Shown here: piece after piece, positions 19,501 through 33,700 of the stretch | How positions within the stretch are numbered: the first letter of the stretch is position 1 | Layout: every line of letters begins with the position of its first letter | Assembly: GCA_038373865.1 (NCBI GenBank) | Contig: JAXGGA010002892.1 | Span: 48,632-112,631 of the forward strand | Length of the DNA stretch: 64,000 nucleotides | Reading direction: 5' to 3' | Origin: Uloborus plumipes | Taxonomy: Eukaryota > Arthropoda > Arachnida > Araneae > Uloboridae | Notes under the pieces: model-generated | The model's input: the letters and a program-made list of their open reading frames with translations, nothing else | Told to the model about the DNA's origin: nothing | Databases searched by the model: none | Position numbers and translations under genes: made by a program

Positions 19501-22500
19501 CTTGTTGCAGTTCTTGCATGATTGCTGCCTTTTTCCTTGCACGCTGCTTTTGTTTTTTCAGTCTCTCTTTTATCCTGTCCTCTTCCTTTTTACTATTACT
19601 TCTATTCTGATACTTCTTTTTCTTGTATTCTTTATCCTTTTGTTTATAATAGTTTTTTTTCTCTTCTGAAAGGTTTGCTCTCCACTTTCTCATTTTCTCA
19701 GCTGGCATATCCATATTGCTTTTAAGGTCTAATACACATGTGCTGTACAGAATGTTGCCAAACAAGACACATGTGCTGTACAGGATGTTGCCAAACATAA
19801 AAATAACTTCATCCAAACAGGATGTTGCCAAACAAAAATAATTTCAGCAAAAAAAAAAAAATAAATAAGGAGTTTAAATTTTGACTTGTAGCAGAGGGGA
19901 CATTTCATTATGTCCCCTCTGTAATGCATTTAAAAAATATTTAAACAAACATTTTTTGAAAACTAAATATGTCTTTTAAATGTACATCTGAGGGTACCTT
20001 TGGCTACTTGCAGTTCATATCCAGATTAACTGCAATTAAGGAATAAATTTAGTTATAAGCTATAAAAAGTTACAGAGGGGACATACGCTGATACCTAATT
20101 TTGTTTGAAATTTTAAAATAATAAATTTATCTAAATAAATTACTAACTGTATTGTGAATAGCTTATTAAGATTCCATATAAGTAAAAAAAAAATATATTT
20201 AAAATTAATTTTAATGTTTTGCTCATTTTGTTCTCAAATTTGTTTTATGTCTGTAAAATTCTGAAATATGCATAATTTTTTTTTCTTAAATGTTTTCCTT
20301 AAATTACTATAACTAAAAGCATAGTAACTAAAAACTAACTTCATATTCAAAAACTACATAAAATTTCCTTCAAAATGACACCAAACACAATATGAAAATC
20401 TAAATTTCAGAAAATGACCTCTTGGGTTATGTTTGCTTGGACAGACCCTCTTTTAAGTTTCTCTTTTAACTCTGTAGAATATATTTTTTGACTTTTTAAG
20501 GGAATTTAAGTGTTTTAATTGTTGATCTTTGAATATATTTATCTTTTACAGATTCAAATAGAGCCCAAAGTTTTTCAAGAGTTCCTTTCATCTTGCCATG
20601 CAGACATTCCATTTGTGAACATTGTTTAAGGACCTCCTTAAAGCACAAAACGGTGGTCTGCTCCATATGCAAGGTATACACATATTTACAAAAGAAATAT
20701 TTTGTATATTTTTGAAGCTCATTTACCCAAGAAAATCCTAATTTATTTCTGTTGAATGTATTTTTAGAATCATCCCTTTTAACTGCTACAAATTTCCATT
20801 AGTTTCAACAGAAATCATTCAAATTCACAATAATTTGGAGTCTTGGACACAACTGGGCCTTTTTTATTTATCTCATAAAAGCTAGTTTAGTTTAACAGGG
20901 CTAAACAGTACAGATGAACCTCGTTCATGTTTGTAAATGTTCTTTGGGTAAGACGAAGTGTGGTCAAGACAAACTGATTTTAAAGGTTACTTAAGAAAGT
21001 TCAACTGTATTTATCTATTTGTATTCAGTGTCCAGATAAAAGTTTGGTAATGTTTTTCTTCTATGTTTGACTGGTACTTGTGAAATGGAAAGAAATGTAT
21101 TGATGTGTAATTTAAGAGTACTGTGTTCACCAATTTTTTTCGGTATTAAATACAGTAAATAATAGAGTAAAATGTATGATCAGGTTAAAGTTTTTTTTTT
21201 TTTTCATTTTTTTTCAGACCTCAACAGATGTTGCAGAAGGAGAATCTGCACAGTCAAATTATCAACCTGATGTTCATGCTTTAGGTATCCTAAATGTAAA
21301 TTTGAAGCATTCAATTCCTAGGTATACCTTTTTATGCTTTGTCTGCTTTCTTAACTTTGTTACAATATTGTACAAAATAGGATAGTGGTGTCAAAATATT
21401 TTATTTTGCATTATTCAAAGCAAGTCCTTGAATTTCTGTAAGTTTTCATATTTGCGTAGGTTGGTTTCTGTATGAGCTTTATTTATTAATCTACTGCCAA
21501 TTTAGAGGTCTGTCTTGGCCATTCTCGCTTCTTGGAAGATTTTGTGCACAAATATTTGATTCCAAAGCTAGATTTTATCAAAATTAATGATTGTTGATGT
21601 TGAAGCAATGTGAAAACAATCAAAATGTATAAACTAGGTAAATAATGCCTTAAGCTGGATATAGAGAAGTTTTGTATGCTTAGAGAAACTAGTATTTAAT
21701 TTAAAGAAATGCCTGACCCTGACTGCTGCCATCTCTCTCATATTACAACCAATCTCGTTGGTCAGAACACTCATAAAATTTTAATACGTTAAAATTTTTC
21801 CTAGATAATATCAGTGGTAGATTTAGCATATCACAAACGTCGCAATTGCAAGGGGTGCCACACGGACTCAACAAGTAAGGTGTGATGGGGCAATCTCCTC
21901 TCCCTTCTGGGACTCTCCACCAAAAAATTTTTTAAGGATTGAAGTTCTGAAAATGCAATTTTACCCCAGTTTTAATGATGTTGGGGAGAGGAGGTTTAAT
22001 GCTCTCCCACAGAAGTGTTTTGGAATTGAAGTCCAAACCTTTTGTGATCAATTTTTGTAAACCAGTATACTTAGGGAAAAGTCGGTAGTAAAAATCAATT
22101 GTCCCTCCCTTGAAAACTCTCTATTTCCGTCCTTGGACCCCCGCAATTTTAAGGGTCCTGAAAGGGATCTAAAATTGCACATAAAAATTGTCTGCCTTGG
22201 ATTAAGTGGCCCTTAAGATTGATATCCAACTGCTTTCTAAATGTGTAACAGACTTCACAAAAAAAAAAAAAAGCTCTTGTAGGTCTACTGTTGCACTTAG
22301 CTGCTCTTGTGACACTGACAGTTAATTATATAATACAGTTTTGAAATAACTTTAGATGCTGGCTTCCCTTGAATGCTGACTTGAAGTTGTCGAAATCTTG
22401 AAATCTCTCGACCTTTATTGAAATATTCTGTGCTATATAATGAATCATAGACATCTTGTGTTACTTATAATAAATTATAGAAATGATGATGACTCAAAAA

Positions 22501-25500
22501 GAACCTGTTTCTCACTCTTACTTTAGTGTAAGAATAATAGACAAAGGTGCCCCAAACCTGTAAATTTGCCACTATTACAAAAGCTGCAATTTGCTGCTGA
22601 GGTAGAGTGCAGTATTGCAATTGCAAGGGGCACCCATAACCTTAGGGACCCTCAAAGGGATCCAAAACTGGACATAAAAAATGTTTACCTTAGACTAAGC
22701 GGCCCCTAAAATTCACTGATCCGTGCTTAACTTTTGACTGAGTATATCACTGTTTCAGAGCAACAGTAAAACATTTAAGCCTGAGAATTACAGTTAAGCT
22801 ATCCTATGATTGCCCTGAGACAATGATATATTGACTTGGTGTACTGTTTTGTCCTAATATTAATAATATGTATGGAATGTAGTGCTAGTGAGATGGAATG
22901 TAGTGCTCTGTGGTAAAAATGTTAGTTGAAGCAAATTTTATTGATACATTTTAGTTTGAAAAAATATTAAAATTGCAATTTTTTTTTCAGTACCAAGATA
23001 AAAATGGTACCATCTACTAATTTACAGAAAAATCTCAAGGAATCTTTCAACAGAAGTATGAATTTTTAAAAATTATTTTATCAAAGTTAATTTTATTTGT
23101 ATATTATCCCATTGAATCTCCCCAAATTTATTACTTTGTGGTTTCTTTGGTATATGTTATCATCTTTTCTTTAATTAGCAAGAATTTACTTAGTGTGAGT
23201 TTGGTATTCGACATTGATACCAAACAGTGATGATTGTTTATTTAATTATTGAAGGCCATTTTCAATGATGGGCTGCCAAAATGATTAGTATAATTTCAAT
23301 AAGGTTCCCCAACATTAGCAAATTTGTTGGTAAGATAACATATTTAATAAGATAAAAGATTATATCCAAGCATTTCGACAGCTAATTCAGCTTTATAATT
23401 CTTTGTAATAGAATTTTTTTTATCCAAAAAATTATAGTTAAAAAGAGTAAAATGCTATTACTTGTGGAAAAAATACAAATAAAACACAACATGTTGTAGA
23501 ATTTTTGTCTTATATTCTAGGTAGTACCTAGATGGCGAGATAAAATTATTTTCCCCTTATATTTTTAGGAACTGAAAGACAAAATATGTAAATGTTAACT
23601 GCAACTATTTAATAAAGTTCTCTTCGGTTATTAAATAAGTTCATTTCTGCAAGAAAATCTTCTAGTTGATAAAAAAGTTGTTCAATTGCTTAAGTATATC
23701 AAAATGAGAGATGTTATGGGGTTAAATTTTTGCATAGAAAACAGGACAAGGTTTCATTGTTTAAAGTTGTTTAAATCTCAGGCTAACCTGGAAATCAGGA
23801 GAAATTACTATTCTAACAGAGTAGTGGGAACTTGGAACACTTTACAGGAAGAGGCGGTGAGAAACAAGGGAGTAGATTGCTTTAAGAGTGCCATTGATCT
23901 TCTTTGGGGACTATAATTTGACTAAGACCAGCTTAGCTTTACCCAGAGCCTGTTGCTAGTTGTCACATTTGTATTTATTTCATATTATTGCTTTTACAAA
24001 TACAAAGGTGCTTTGATTGCTACTAATTATTCCCCATAGTATCTTTTTTCATTTTAAGGCAATCAAATCTTGAAAGATCAGAGATTTGGCTGAGAAACTG
24101 GGAATACAAAAAAAAAAAAAAAATCATGGAGATATGAAAAAGTTAATTAACCAAGAAATTGAAATTTGTTTAAATACTAAATATAATTTTGAGAATTCTT
24201 AATATATTTCCTTGTTAAAAATTTTGATTATGTTGTTTCTTTTCTATCAATATTCATTTTTTTAAAATTTTACTTTGTTATAGTTCTGAATCATACTGAA
24301 AACATCTATGTTGTCTCAAATTCTGACTATACTATTTTTTTTTTTAATGTGATTCCCAGCAAGCTTTATCAGTGGTACAGCCTGGCTTCGTGACAAAATC
24401 ATTTTTTCTAATATCATTAGTCAGGTAGTCCTCCCAGTCCTATGAGATATGTAGACCAGGGAAAACTAAAAAGAAAAGTTTTCAATGAATTCGGTTGGAA
24501 ACAGGGGAAGGGGGCTTTGCTAAACCTTTTTGAGTTTTACTTTCGAAGCATTGAGACCGATTATTTGTTTGTGTTTGTACTTTGGCTTTAACTCCTCATG
24601 TTCAAATTGTTTCTGATGAAGGAAAAATTAAAAATCGTATTATTTTTAAGTGGCAATCATTGAAAGATAAATTTCTTACTTAAAAGTGTTGTATAAACTT
24701 GCTATTGATATAGTCTTTAAAAGTAGTAAAACGTGCTATCATATTTCATGCTGTAAAATATTGTACAGTATCAATGCAAAAAAATCTGTTTACTCTTTGT
24801 CTTTGTTCCTCTTTTTTTTTTGTAACTTATTAAAACCTCTATGTCTCGAATTTTTCTTTTGTCCTGTGAAATTCAAGATAGACAGATTCGACTGCGGTTT
24901 CGTTTTTATCAAAACATGTTCTTGCTTAAATTTTGATTTTTATGTGCAAAATGTAACCTAAGCTTTAATGTTTATTAATATCTCTTTTCATTATTAACTA
25001 GAAAGTTAATTTTTTACAACAATATTACCTTTTTTCTACTTCTTAACTCTAGTTCTTTAGCTTTTTTATTTTTTAGTGCTCCAAGTTCAGTAGTATTTTA
25101 TTGAAAGCATGTATATATGTTTATTTAGAAGTAATTTGCATTAATACTTGTTCTTGTGGTTTTTCTTCCTAGCTGAAATGGCTTGTGGAAACTGCAAAGC
25201 AAATCAGGCCCAGTGGCAGTGTGATAAATGTGAACGTAATTTCTGTAATGCTTGCTTCGATGAGGTATGATTAGTTTCCAACCAAAATGTTGTGCAATTT
25301 ATGAAAATTTTATGTGTGTATTGTTTTGAACTTGTATTAACCTTTTACGTTGACCCATATTTTTCAAATTTAGGAAAATAAAGAGCTTAAAGTTCTTAGT
25401 TACATTTCTTTATGCATAAGAAATCCCTCACATTAAATTTAAAAAATATTTTGCTGTTAGCTTTTTTTTAATGAATATTTTAAGATATATATTTAATTGT

Positions 25501-27712
25501 GAAATTGGGATTTTTTGAAATGCCCTAATTTCTTCAAATTTACTTTTCATTGAGTTTTTTTTCAATAGGTTTTACAAGTCCCATCAGGTTATGTATGGCA
25601 AAGCAACAGAGATTTGATTGAAGGAACCTGATATGCTTTTATTAAAATTAGATTAAAAAATAGTAAAAGATAAATGATTAAAATAAAAAGCAAAGAAATA
25701 ACTATTGTCTGTTAGAGATTCTTTTATCCAACAACATTAATATTTTCATTTTGTAATGAAAATGTTTTAAATTTGATGTTTTGACAAATTTTTTGTTTTA
25801 AAACTTTGATACAGGTTCATGTCCATTTGAAGAAACATGAAGGAAAGAAAATATTTGCTGAAGTGTAAGTTCATATTTTATCTGAATACAGTCTTGAATG
25901 TGCTACTTAGTGGTATACTTTTGAAAAGTTTGTTTTTCAAAGCTAGGTTTGCAGGCTCATTAAGTCAGAAAGATGCAGAGTTTTTAGTAATTAATTTCAA
26001 AATTGTTTCTTTTTTTCTATGTTAACATTTATATTGATGTGTTAAAGTTTGTATACAAAAAAAAAGTTTGCTTATGCTTTGTTTTGAATGATTTGTATTC
26101 TGGTAGTCATTCTTCTACTTGGGTCTTATGATAAATTATTTGTTTGTATTTTAATAATTTTATTTTTAAATATATTTTTCTGTCTTTCTTTTCTTTTTCT
26201 TTTTGATTCATTTGGCTTGTTTTTAAAATTTAAGATGTTTCTTTTTGGAAGGAATATTTGAGCTTTCTTTCTTTCTATCTTTTTTTTTTTTTTTTGATGA
26301 TGATATGAAGACAATGTTTAGATCTTAGGTTGAATGATTTATGCTTTTTAAATTATATTTCTTTGGGTATGGCGTATTTTATGTTAATGAAATGCCGGGA
26401 GTTACAAAGAAAAATGTAATAGGACATTGGGACAAGACAATAGAGGAGTGAGCGTATAAGGAGGGTGCTTTTTTTGTATCTTGGTGTTTTTCCCAGAGGT
26501 TCGATTCTGTGTACTTTTCTTTGGAACATATGTCCACCTTTAGACAAGGGATCGACTTTTTATAGCTGACCAGTTTTCATTCTTAAACAGGGCAACACAA
26601 TGCTTGTTTTTTTTTTAATTCCAACAAAAGTGCTTCTGAAAAGTTAAGTTTGAATTTACGCGAAGATAATATTTGAACTTTTAAGTTTGTCGATAAAAAA
26701 AAAAAGATAAAAATTTCTGCTTATTTTTTAGTCCTTTCCAGTACACTTTCCACAATAATAAAAATCCACCAAGTTATTAAGAAAACTATGATGAAGTAAA
26801 TCGTTAAAAAATGAATGTTAAGAAGTCTGCTTCGTCAGAAGCAGTTATCCAGTTTATAAAAAGCTAGTATCATGTCAAAAAATTGGTAATGAGATAATGT
26901 AACATTGAACCAGGGATGTAACTAAATTTCAAATTTTGTAAAATGTTGTAAGATAACTTGTTAATTATACACATACGAAGTAATCACATTGTAAGAGAAT
27001 GTGGGGTAAAGTGAAATATTTAAGAAGTTACCTTTTTCAAAATGCACATTCCGAAATTTGATTTGAAAACTACACCACATAAAGATGAACAATGTGTTTT
27101 GTTATAAAGTTTGCATGCAAATGTTATTTATTTTTGACAGTAAATTTTTACCTTCAGAAAAAGGTGGAAAATTTTCAGTTTTTGATCAAATGAGTGAGTA
27201 AATAAAAGATTTAATGAGTAAATGAGAAGATTACGAAACAATGAATGAATAAATTGACTAATAACTCAGAAAAATAAATAAGTGAATAAAATAGTGAATG
27301 AATGAGAAAATAGGTGAATGAATGAATAAGTTATTTTTTAATAAAGAAATGTAAAATAATAACTAAATGATTATGCAATTGAATTTATAATTTATTGAAT
27401 GAGTAAACAAAATGAATTATTTCACTTTGCACATGCTCAAGTAGATCTCTTTCAATAATTAAAACGGTTCAAAGAAAATTTTTATTCCACTATAACATTT
27501 TTGTTTTTGACATACAACAAAATATTTGAGAATGAGAATAATATTTTAAAATTGCTTTTACTATCATATACTTTGATCTAGTAAAAGTAAATCTTTTTTG
27601 ACTGGAATAGAGTACCTGTGTTACTACATGGTTAAAATTACCAGATATTCGGCACTAAAGTAAAAATTTCACCATTTCACTTTGCTCCATTATATCACTT
27701 TATCCCACTGTC

Positions 27713-27752
<40 letters not shown>

Positions 27753-30700
27753 ATTATTATTATTAGCCAGCATGCCGCAAACTTCAAGGGTCACCAGATT
27801 TTCTATGCCTCGTACCTGGTCCTTTTGGTCATTCCGGAAAGCCCGAGGTTGGAAAAAAAATAATTTAATACTATCCCAAGAACACTAAAAACTTTTAAAA
27901 TAATTTAAGGTATGTACTGGTGTACCAAGTACAAAAATCTCATCTGCACTTTTTATAAAATTGCATTATTGTCACCAGGTATAATTTGTTGCAGCATATT
28001 GTTTTATGGTCATTTGTGAACGCGAAATATTAAAATAAAATTATCGAAAAAAGTGCCATCTATAGAGGCATAAAACATTAAGAATTGATTTCTGCATTTG
28101 CCGCTCAGTGCAGATATCATTTTTGTAACACGGCAGTATAGATCATCTTATTAATACAAATAAATGATGTAATTTCATAAAAATGTTAATAAATAATAGC
28201 AAAATAATGCACCATCAAACCACCATGATTTGTTTCGTCTCGAGATATGAAATTCATTGGTTTGTTTTTGAGAAAGGCGTTATTATTATTTTTCCTTATA
28301 GTGGTTTGCATTGCGGTTGAACTGAGGAGAGAAATTAATTTTTGTTTTGTTGCAAAATGAACCTTGAACTATCCGGCATCGCGGAAAATTCGAATTTTCT
28401 GGCATGCTAGTCAACCTCACTTTTTCCAGCATGCCGGTTAATGCGGAGTAACACAGTATATAATGTATGTTTGTGTAATTGAAGGGATTATTTAAGTAAT
28501 TTTATTTTCAAAATCATGCTTAAAATCATGATGTTGATAACTTAAACCTTTTTTTTCTTCCCAAGGTATTGAGGTTGTACTGTAGTTTTTATACTTAAGA
28601 AATGTATTCTATTTTCTTTAGATATAATACCATGGTGCAAAATGGTTGTCCTGAACATAATAATAAAGACATAGAGTTTTACTGTGAACTTGACAACAAA
28701 CTTACATGCAGCTTTTGCATGCTTATTGGGTCACATGTTGGTCATGAAGTAAAGACACTTGTTGATAAAGTAAGTTTTTCCTTTACATTTTAATTAGTGC
28801 TTTTCAGTTGACATTTATAGCTTAAATTGTTCACTTTTTTTCTGTTATTTTGTTTTATTTCATCACATTGATGAAAAATCTGTTAATCATCTTGAAATTT
28901 TTTTTGCATTTTTTATTTTTTGTGAGACTACAATATTGCACCATCTTTGTCTTTCATTTTCTCTTTCAATGCATTTCCAATTCGTTTCTTAAAAAATTAT
29001 GAGATATAACACTTTATTTCTTATTAGAAAAATCATCTAATCAATAAATATCATCTAAAAACTGCGATAAAGTGCCGTGGTTGGATAGACCGTAGCACAG
29101 GAACTGGGAAGATTGCAGGTTCGATCCTGCTATGGTCCTGCTATGGGTTTTGCTGCCTTTGATTGACTATTTGTTACCTGTTAATTTTGATCCAAATTTC
29201 CAAGAATATATAATATAACCTGATTGCAGGATTTTGAACCACAATTCTACTGTTGCATTAAAACCAAAAGAGAAAATATTTATTTTAGCGTGGTAATTTA
29301 GCATAAATAATATTTCTCAAAGGTGCATTTTTTTATTGTTTCCTTAACCGTTTCCTTTACAATTAAAAAAAAAAATTGCAAAAAAATTTTTTTTTTTTTT
29401 AAATTTGATTTTTAAATACAAGGAAATGAAACAAACAAAATATGTAGGTTTCAAGTTGAATTTTTAATTTTTTATAGGTGTAAAATCATTTAGTTTCACC
29501 CGAGTTTTCTCGGGATAATAATTACCTGCAACTCATACGAGCCCGAGATAACTCGGGATAATCAGGCAAGCGATTAATACTTCACAAAGCTATTAAAGAA
29601 AGGCCTTATTTCATTTTCTTTTATATTGGCAAAAAATAGTAATTCACTCTGTGTCTGTTTTTTGAAAAATTTTCAGTAAAATTTTTTTTTTTTTTTGAAT
29701 TGCTACCCTTATGCTCAAATGTTTCGCACAGGTCAGCTAGTTAACAAATATTACCAATCCTAACATTGCATTTTTTTTTTGGTTAGGTCTGTTATGAATG
29801 ACCCTCCTCCTCCAGGAGGTAAATTCTGGTTGATCTAGTAAGTAGACATGATTACCACTAAATGTTAAAATTCCGTTTTCCTGGAAGAAAAAAAGGGGAA
29901 TTTAACAATACTTTTTCCTAGGAAAGAGTCTACTTACATATTAAAAAAAAAAAAACTAACCTTGAGTCATTTTTTATATTTTTCTAGGTGTATTAAAAAA
30001 ATCCTCATAGTACTATTTCATTAAATTCTGAAATATTAAAAATCCCATAAAAATTACTATATATCGAGCTTTTCAACATGTCTAAGCAGTGTCTCTCATA
30101 GTTCTAGTTATTAAATTATTATTTTTTTAGAACAAATCTTGTGCTGAAGATTTAAAACGAGTTTTGAATGAAATTACTGAAGTACAGAAACGTATGAAAT
30201 ATACAGATCACGTAAGTTACTTTTCTTTACATTATTATGATTTTTCAGTGATAAAGTATCATTCTTTTTTATTAATTACCTAGAAAGCAAATTCTGATGC
30301 ACTGTAAATGTGTATGCTCATCAAAAATCTTCCTGTTTTATTTCATCATCCCAATCTTTTTCTACTATTTATGCTTAAAAATGTATTCATATGTGGACAA
30401 TTCTATTTTGAGAAAAAAAAAAAACAACATTGATTTCTGCATAAACAGCCTGCAGAGTCTCCATATATGTTAAGTTCTTGTTTCATTGCATGAGCATTTG
30501 AAGTACATAGACTCGACTCAGGCCCGTTATTTAGGGGAGCAAAAGGGGGGGGGGTCAATTGCCCCCCCCCTCCCCACTGGCTTTGAGAAATCAATGTATA
30601 TACACATAAGTGAGCGTGGTTTTTGCTATTTTCCGATGAAATTGCGATGTGTTTTCACCCTTTGCCCCCCCCCCCTGGAAAAACTTGAAATGACGTCCCT

Positions 30701-33700
30701 GACTCAACTTCTATAAAATACTGTTAAATTTTGTTTACTTGTAGAAATAGTATTTATGTGGTGTAATTTTACTTTTGTCAGAAAGTTGAACAAAAACTTA
30801 TTGTATTAAACTATCTAACTATCCATCAAATAAGAAAAAAGTGACGCTTTTTTGAAAGGTTAAAAATATTACAAAATAAAATTTTAAATATCAGGTTTGC
30901 ATGGAACTCTTTTTCAATGCAGAGAAGTGAGATTATGAGCTAAAAATTGGATCTACCTTTACCTTTTGTTGTATGTCTTTTCATCCGCAAGCTCACCTTT
31001 TTGCATTGGAAAAAGGGTTTCCTGTAACTGTAAGACACATGTCTGTAGTTTTTCCTGCAAATTTTCACAACTTACCGTTGTAATATTATCTTTTCTTCAT
31101 CATATGTAATATTTCACCAAAAATTTTAAGCGATGTTTGACTGAAATATGGAGCTGAAAAGATGAATGCAGTAAAATTCTGTTGCAACAAACTTCAAACA
31201 ACAAAATTTACGTTGTTATGGGAATTTTTTCAGTTTAATTCAAGTTATGTGGCTATTAAAATGAGACTGGACATTTATTTCATTGTAAGAGATTGTTTGT
31301 TGTATTGGTATTTGCTATAATGAGATTTTACTGTACTTAAGATTTAGATTTTCTCCAAGCTGCCTTGTTTGGATCTCCTATATTGTGTGTGTACTTTAAT
31401 GCTTTTTCTAAATGCCATCATTGTTGCTGATGTAGAATGTGCTATGGGATAAGAGGAAATGAAACATAGTGACAGAGTAAAAAGACCCTTAAAGCACTTA
31501 AATCATAAAAATTTTAAGTTAGAAAACAAAACTCTTTGTCTTTATGGAAGGATCCTTTGTAACGCATTTTGATTTTCTGCTTTGTGAACCAATGAAGGAA
31601 TTTCATGTGCTTAATAGTGCAGAACAGCACCTTTGAGCAAATGACGTTATGCATTCAGTCTTTTTGGACTTTTGTTCACATACTACTGGAATGGTCTTGG
31701 TCTCTTGGTATCTCTTGGAATGGACTCCTTGGTCTATTTTCAAGAAGGGAATCTGAGAAATTTCAGCATTCCGCTTCAAATCAAACATCCCTTTAATTTC
31801 AGCCCCTGCAGTTGGATTAAAGCAAAATTTTCTTTGTCAAATTATATTTTGTGAAATTATGATTAAAATGAGATTGGATTTCTAATTTTCTTTTTGAAAT
31901 ATTTTCTGTAGTTGCTGGCCGAAGTGATACCTACGCAGAAGGTGGACATATCTAAATACATAAAAAATGTTCATGACCATTTTCATGAATTGCATGCTCT
32001 ATTGCAACTAAGGTTGGTATAGTTAGTCTACTTTTGTTAAACTCTTAGATATTTATTTGGGATGCATCGATTAATCAGCTTCTTTGCCGATTAAAGTATT
32101 GTTTCACCAAGAAACGTTTTTACTAGTAGTAAATATAAATGTACTATCTGCCAGGGCAGCTAGATTAGCTTCCTGCAACATGTTGATGCATAACGTTCCC
32201 CCCCCCCCTCGACTTTTACCTCATTCTGATGTTATATTATTTGATATAATTTAATGTTCATAAGATTTTAAGACATACTACGCACGTGGCCCGCTAATGA
32301 GTTTCATGATTGATTCAGTTTAGCCTTCGTTCAAAATTCTCAATATTAGGGATGCACCGAGTAGCACTTTGGCCGAGTACCGAGTACTCTGCCTTTTACT
32401 ACTCTGCCCAGTACCGAGTTGCCGAGTACCGAGTACCAATTGTTTTTTAAAAAATCATTGACATACGGCAGTATAGGGTTAGAAATCATTACAAAATTTT
32501 ACTGGTCTTCTCGACCAGTGAACAGGAATATATATTGGTTAACAGGGAATATATACTGGTCCACCTTAAATCATTAACCACATTTTTTTTCTTAAAAAAA
32601 ATGGTGGTCCTTGGATTGTTTATTTTTATGGTGATTCTAGGCAAGTTTTACTTTTCCGGAACCAATGGACCAGCAGTAAATTCGAACCCTGACATATGAA
32701 CTGATCATTGGAATGGACCTCTATATGATAGTGCTTAGAACAAAAATCCATTTAAATTTAACTTAAGCATTGTTTAAAATATTTTATTTATTTTGTCAAA
32801 AATTTTAGAAAGAAGTTATTTTTAAAATGAAACTACATTAAATGAATAAATACTAAGTATCAATTAAGTTAGAATTATATTAACACATATATAACATCTT
32901 TAAATAGTATTTCACTTCAGTATTAATAAATATGAAATCTTTGACTCAGGTCATATTGTATTTATTAAGAGATTTATAGGTACTGCACAGTGGCGGCTCG
33001 TGACTCTCAAACTTGAGGGTGCTGCAATCTTTTTACTGTAACAAAAATGTATGCGTGTGTCAATACGTTAAAAAAAATGTTTTTAACGCACCAATATTGA
33101 ATAAATAATCATTAAACATAATAATTTATATTTACTCAATTCAAAAAAATGAGCAAAAAATAAATAAACATTTTAAAATTATTTAAAAGCAAAGCACATT
33201 TTCCTATCTTTTTTTTTTTTGCAAATTCTTTTTTAACTTTTTCATTAAAGTTTTTGATTTTTTTGATCAAACTTGTTTCGAGTGAATGTCTTTGTTAAAT
33301 TTTCTCTGGTATGAGAACTTTCTACTCGTCGAAGCGTAAGCAATGTTAAAATCCGAAACAGGGTCACATTTTTTTTAATAGCATTTTTTTCGGACAAAGA
33401 TAACAGTGAAAAAGAAATACCCGGCAAATGCTCAACACTCATCGCTTCATACACTACTAAAGTTGAAAAATATTTAATTGAAGCAGCAAATAATAAAGCA
33501 GCGAAAAGGAAATATTCAGCATGCGTATGCGATTAATCGGTTAAAGCATCTCAGGGAGCTGCACCGGTTGCAGCCCACGGCGCGGTTGAAAAATCCTACC
33601 CCTGATTGACCACAAGTCACGCTGAGCATGCGTAGAAAGCTTTTCAGCTAGCTCAAAGGAGCTACTCGCTGTGCAACGCCTTACAGAGAGTAAGAGACAT

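Larger units (their letters stand above)
17228..20448 (-). mobile_element. complete DNA transposon of unassigned superfamily in RNF17 intron 1
   Basis: Perfect 15-bp terminal inverted repeats GGGTCTGTCCAAGCA (17228-17242 and, as complement, 20434-20448) are flanked on both sides by TCTT (17224-17227 and 20449-20452), which I read as a 4-bp target duplication. One intact 724-codon frame fills most of the interior on the minus strand. Seven copies of ACAGAGGGGACA or a one-base variant lie between the frame and the ends. A TTTATT at 17357-17362 (AATAAA on the coding strand) could polyadenylate the transcript. The element is antisense to the host gene and ends 103 bp before exon 2. Confidence 0.8.

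Noticed and set aside
29075..29150. Functional tRNA gene
   Set aside because: A/B-box-like motifs exist but the ends do not pair into an acceptor stem and the fold is incomplete.
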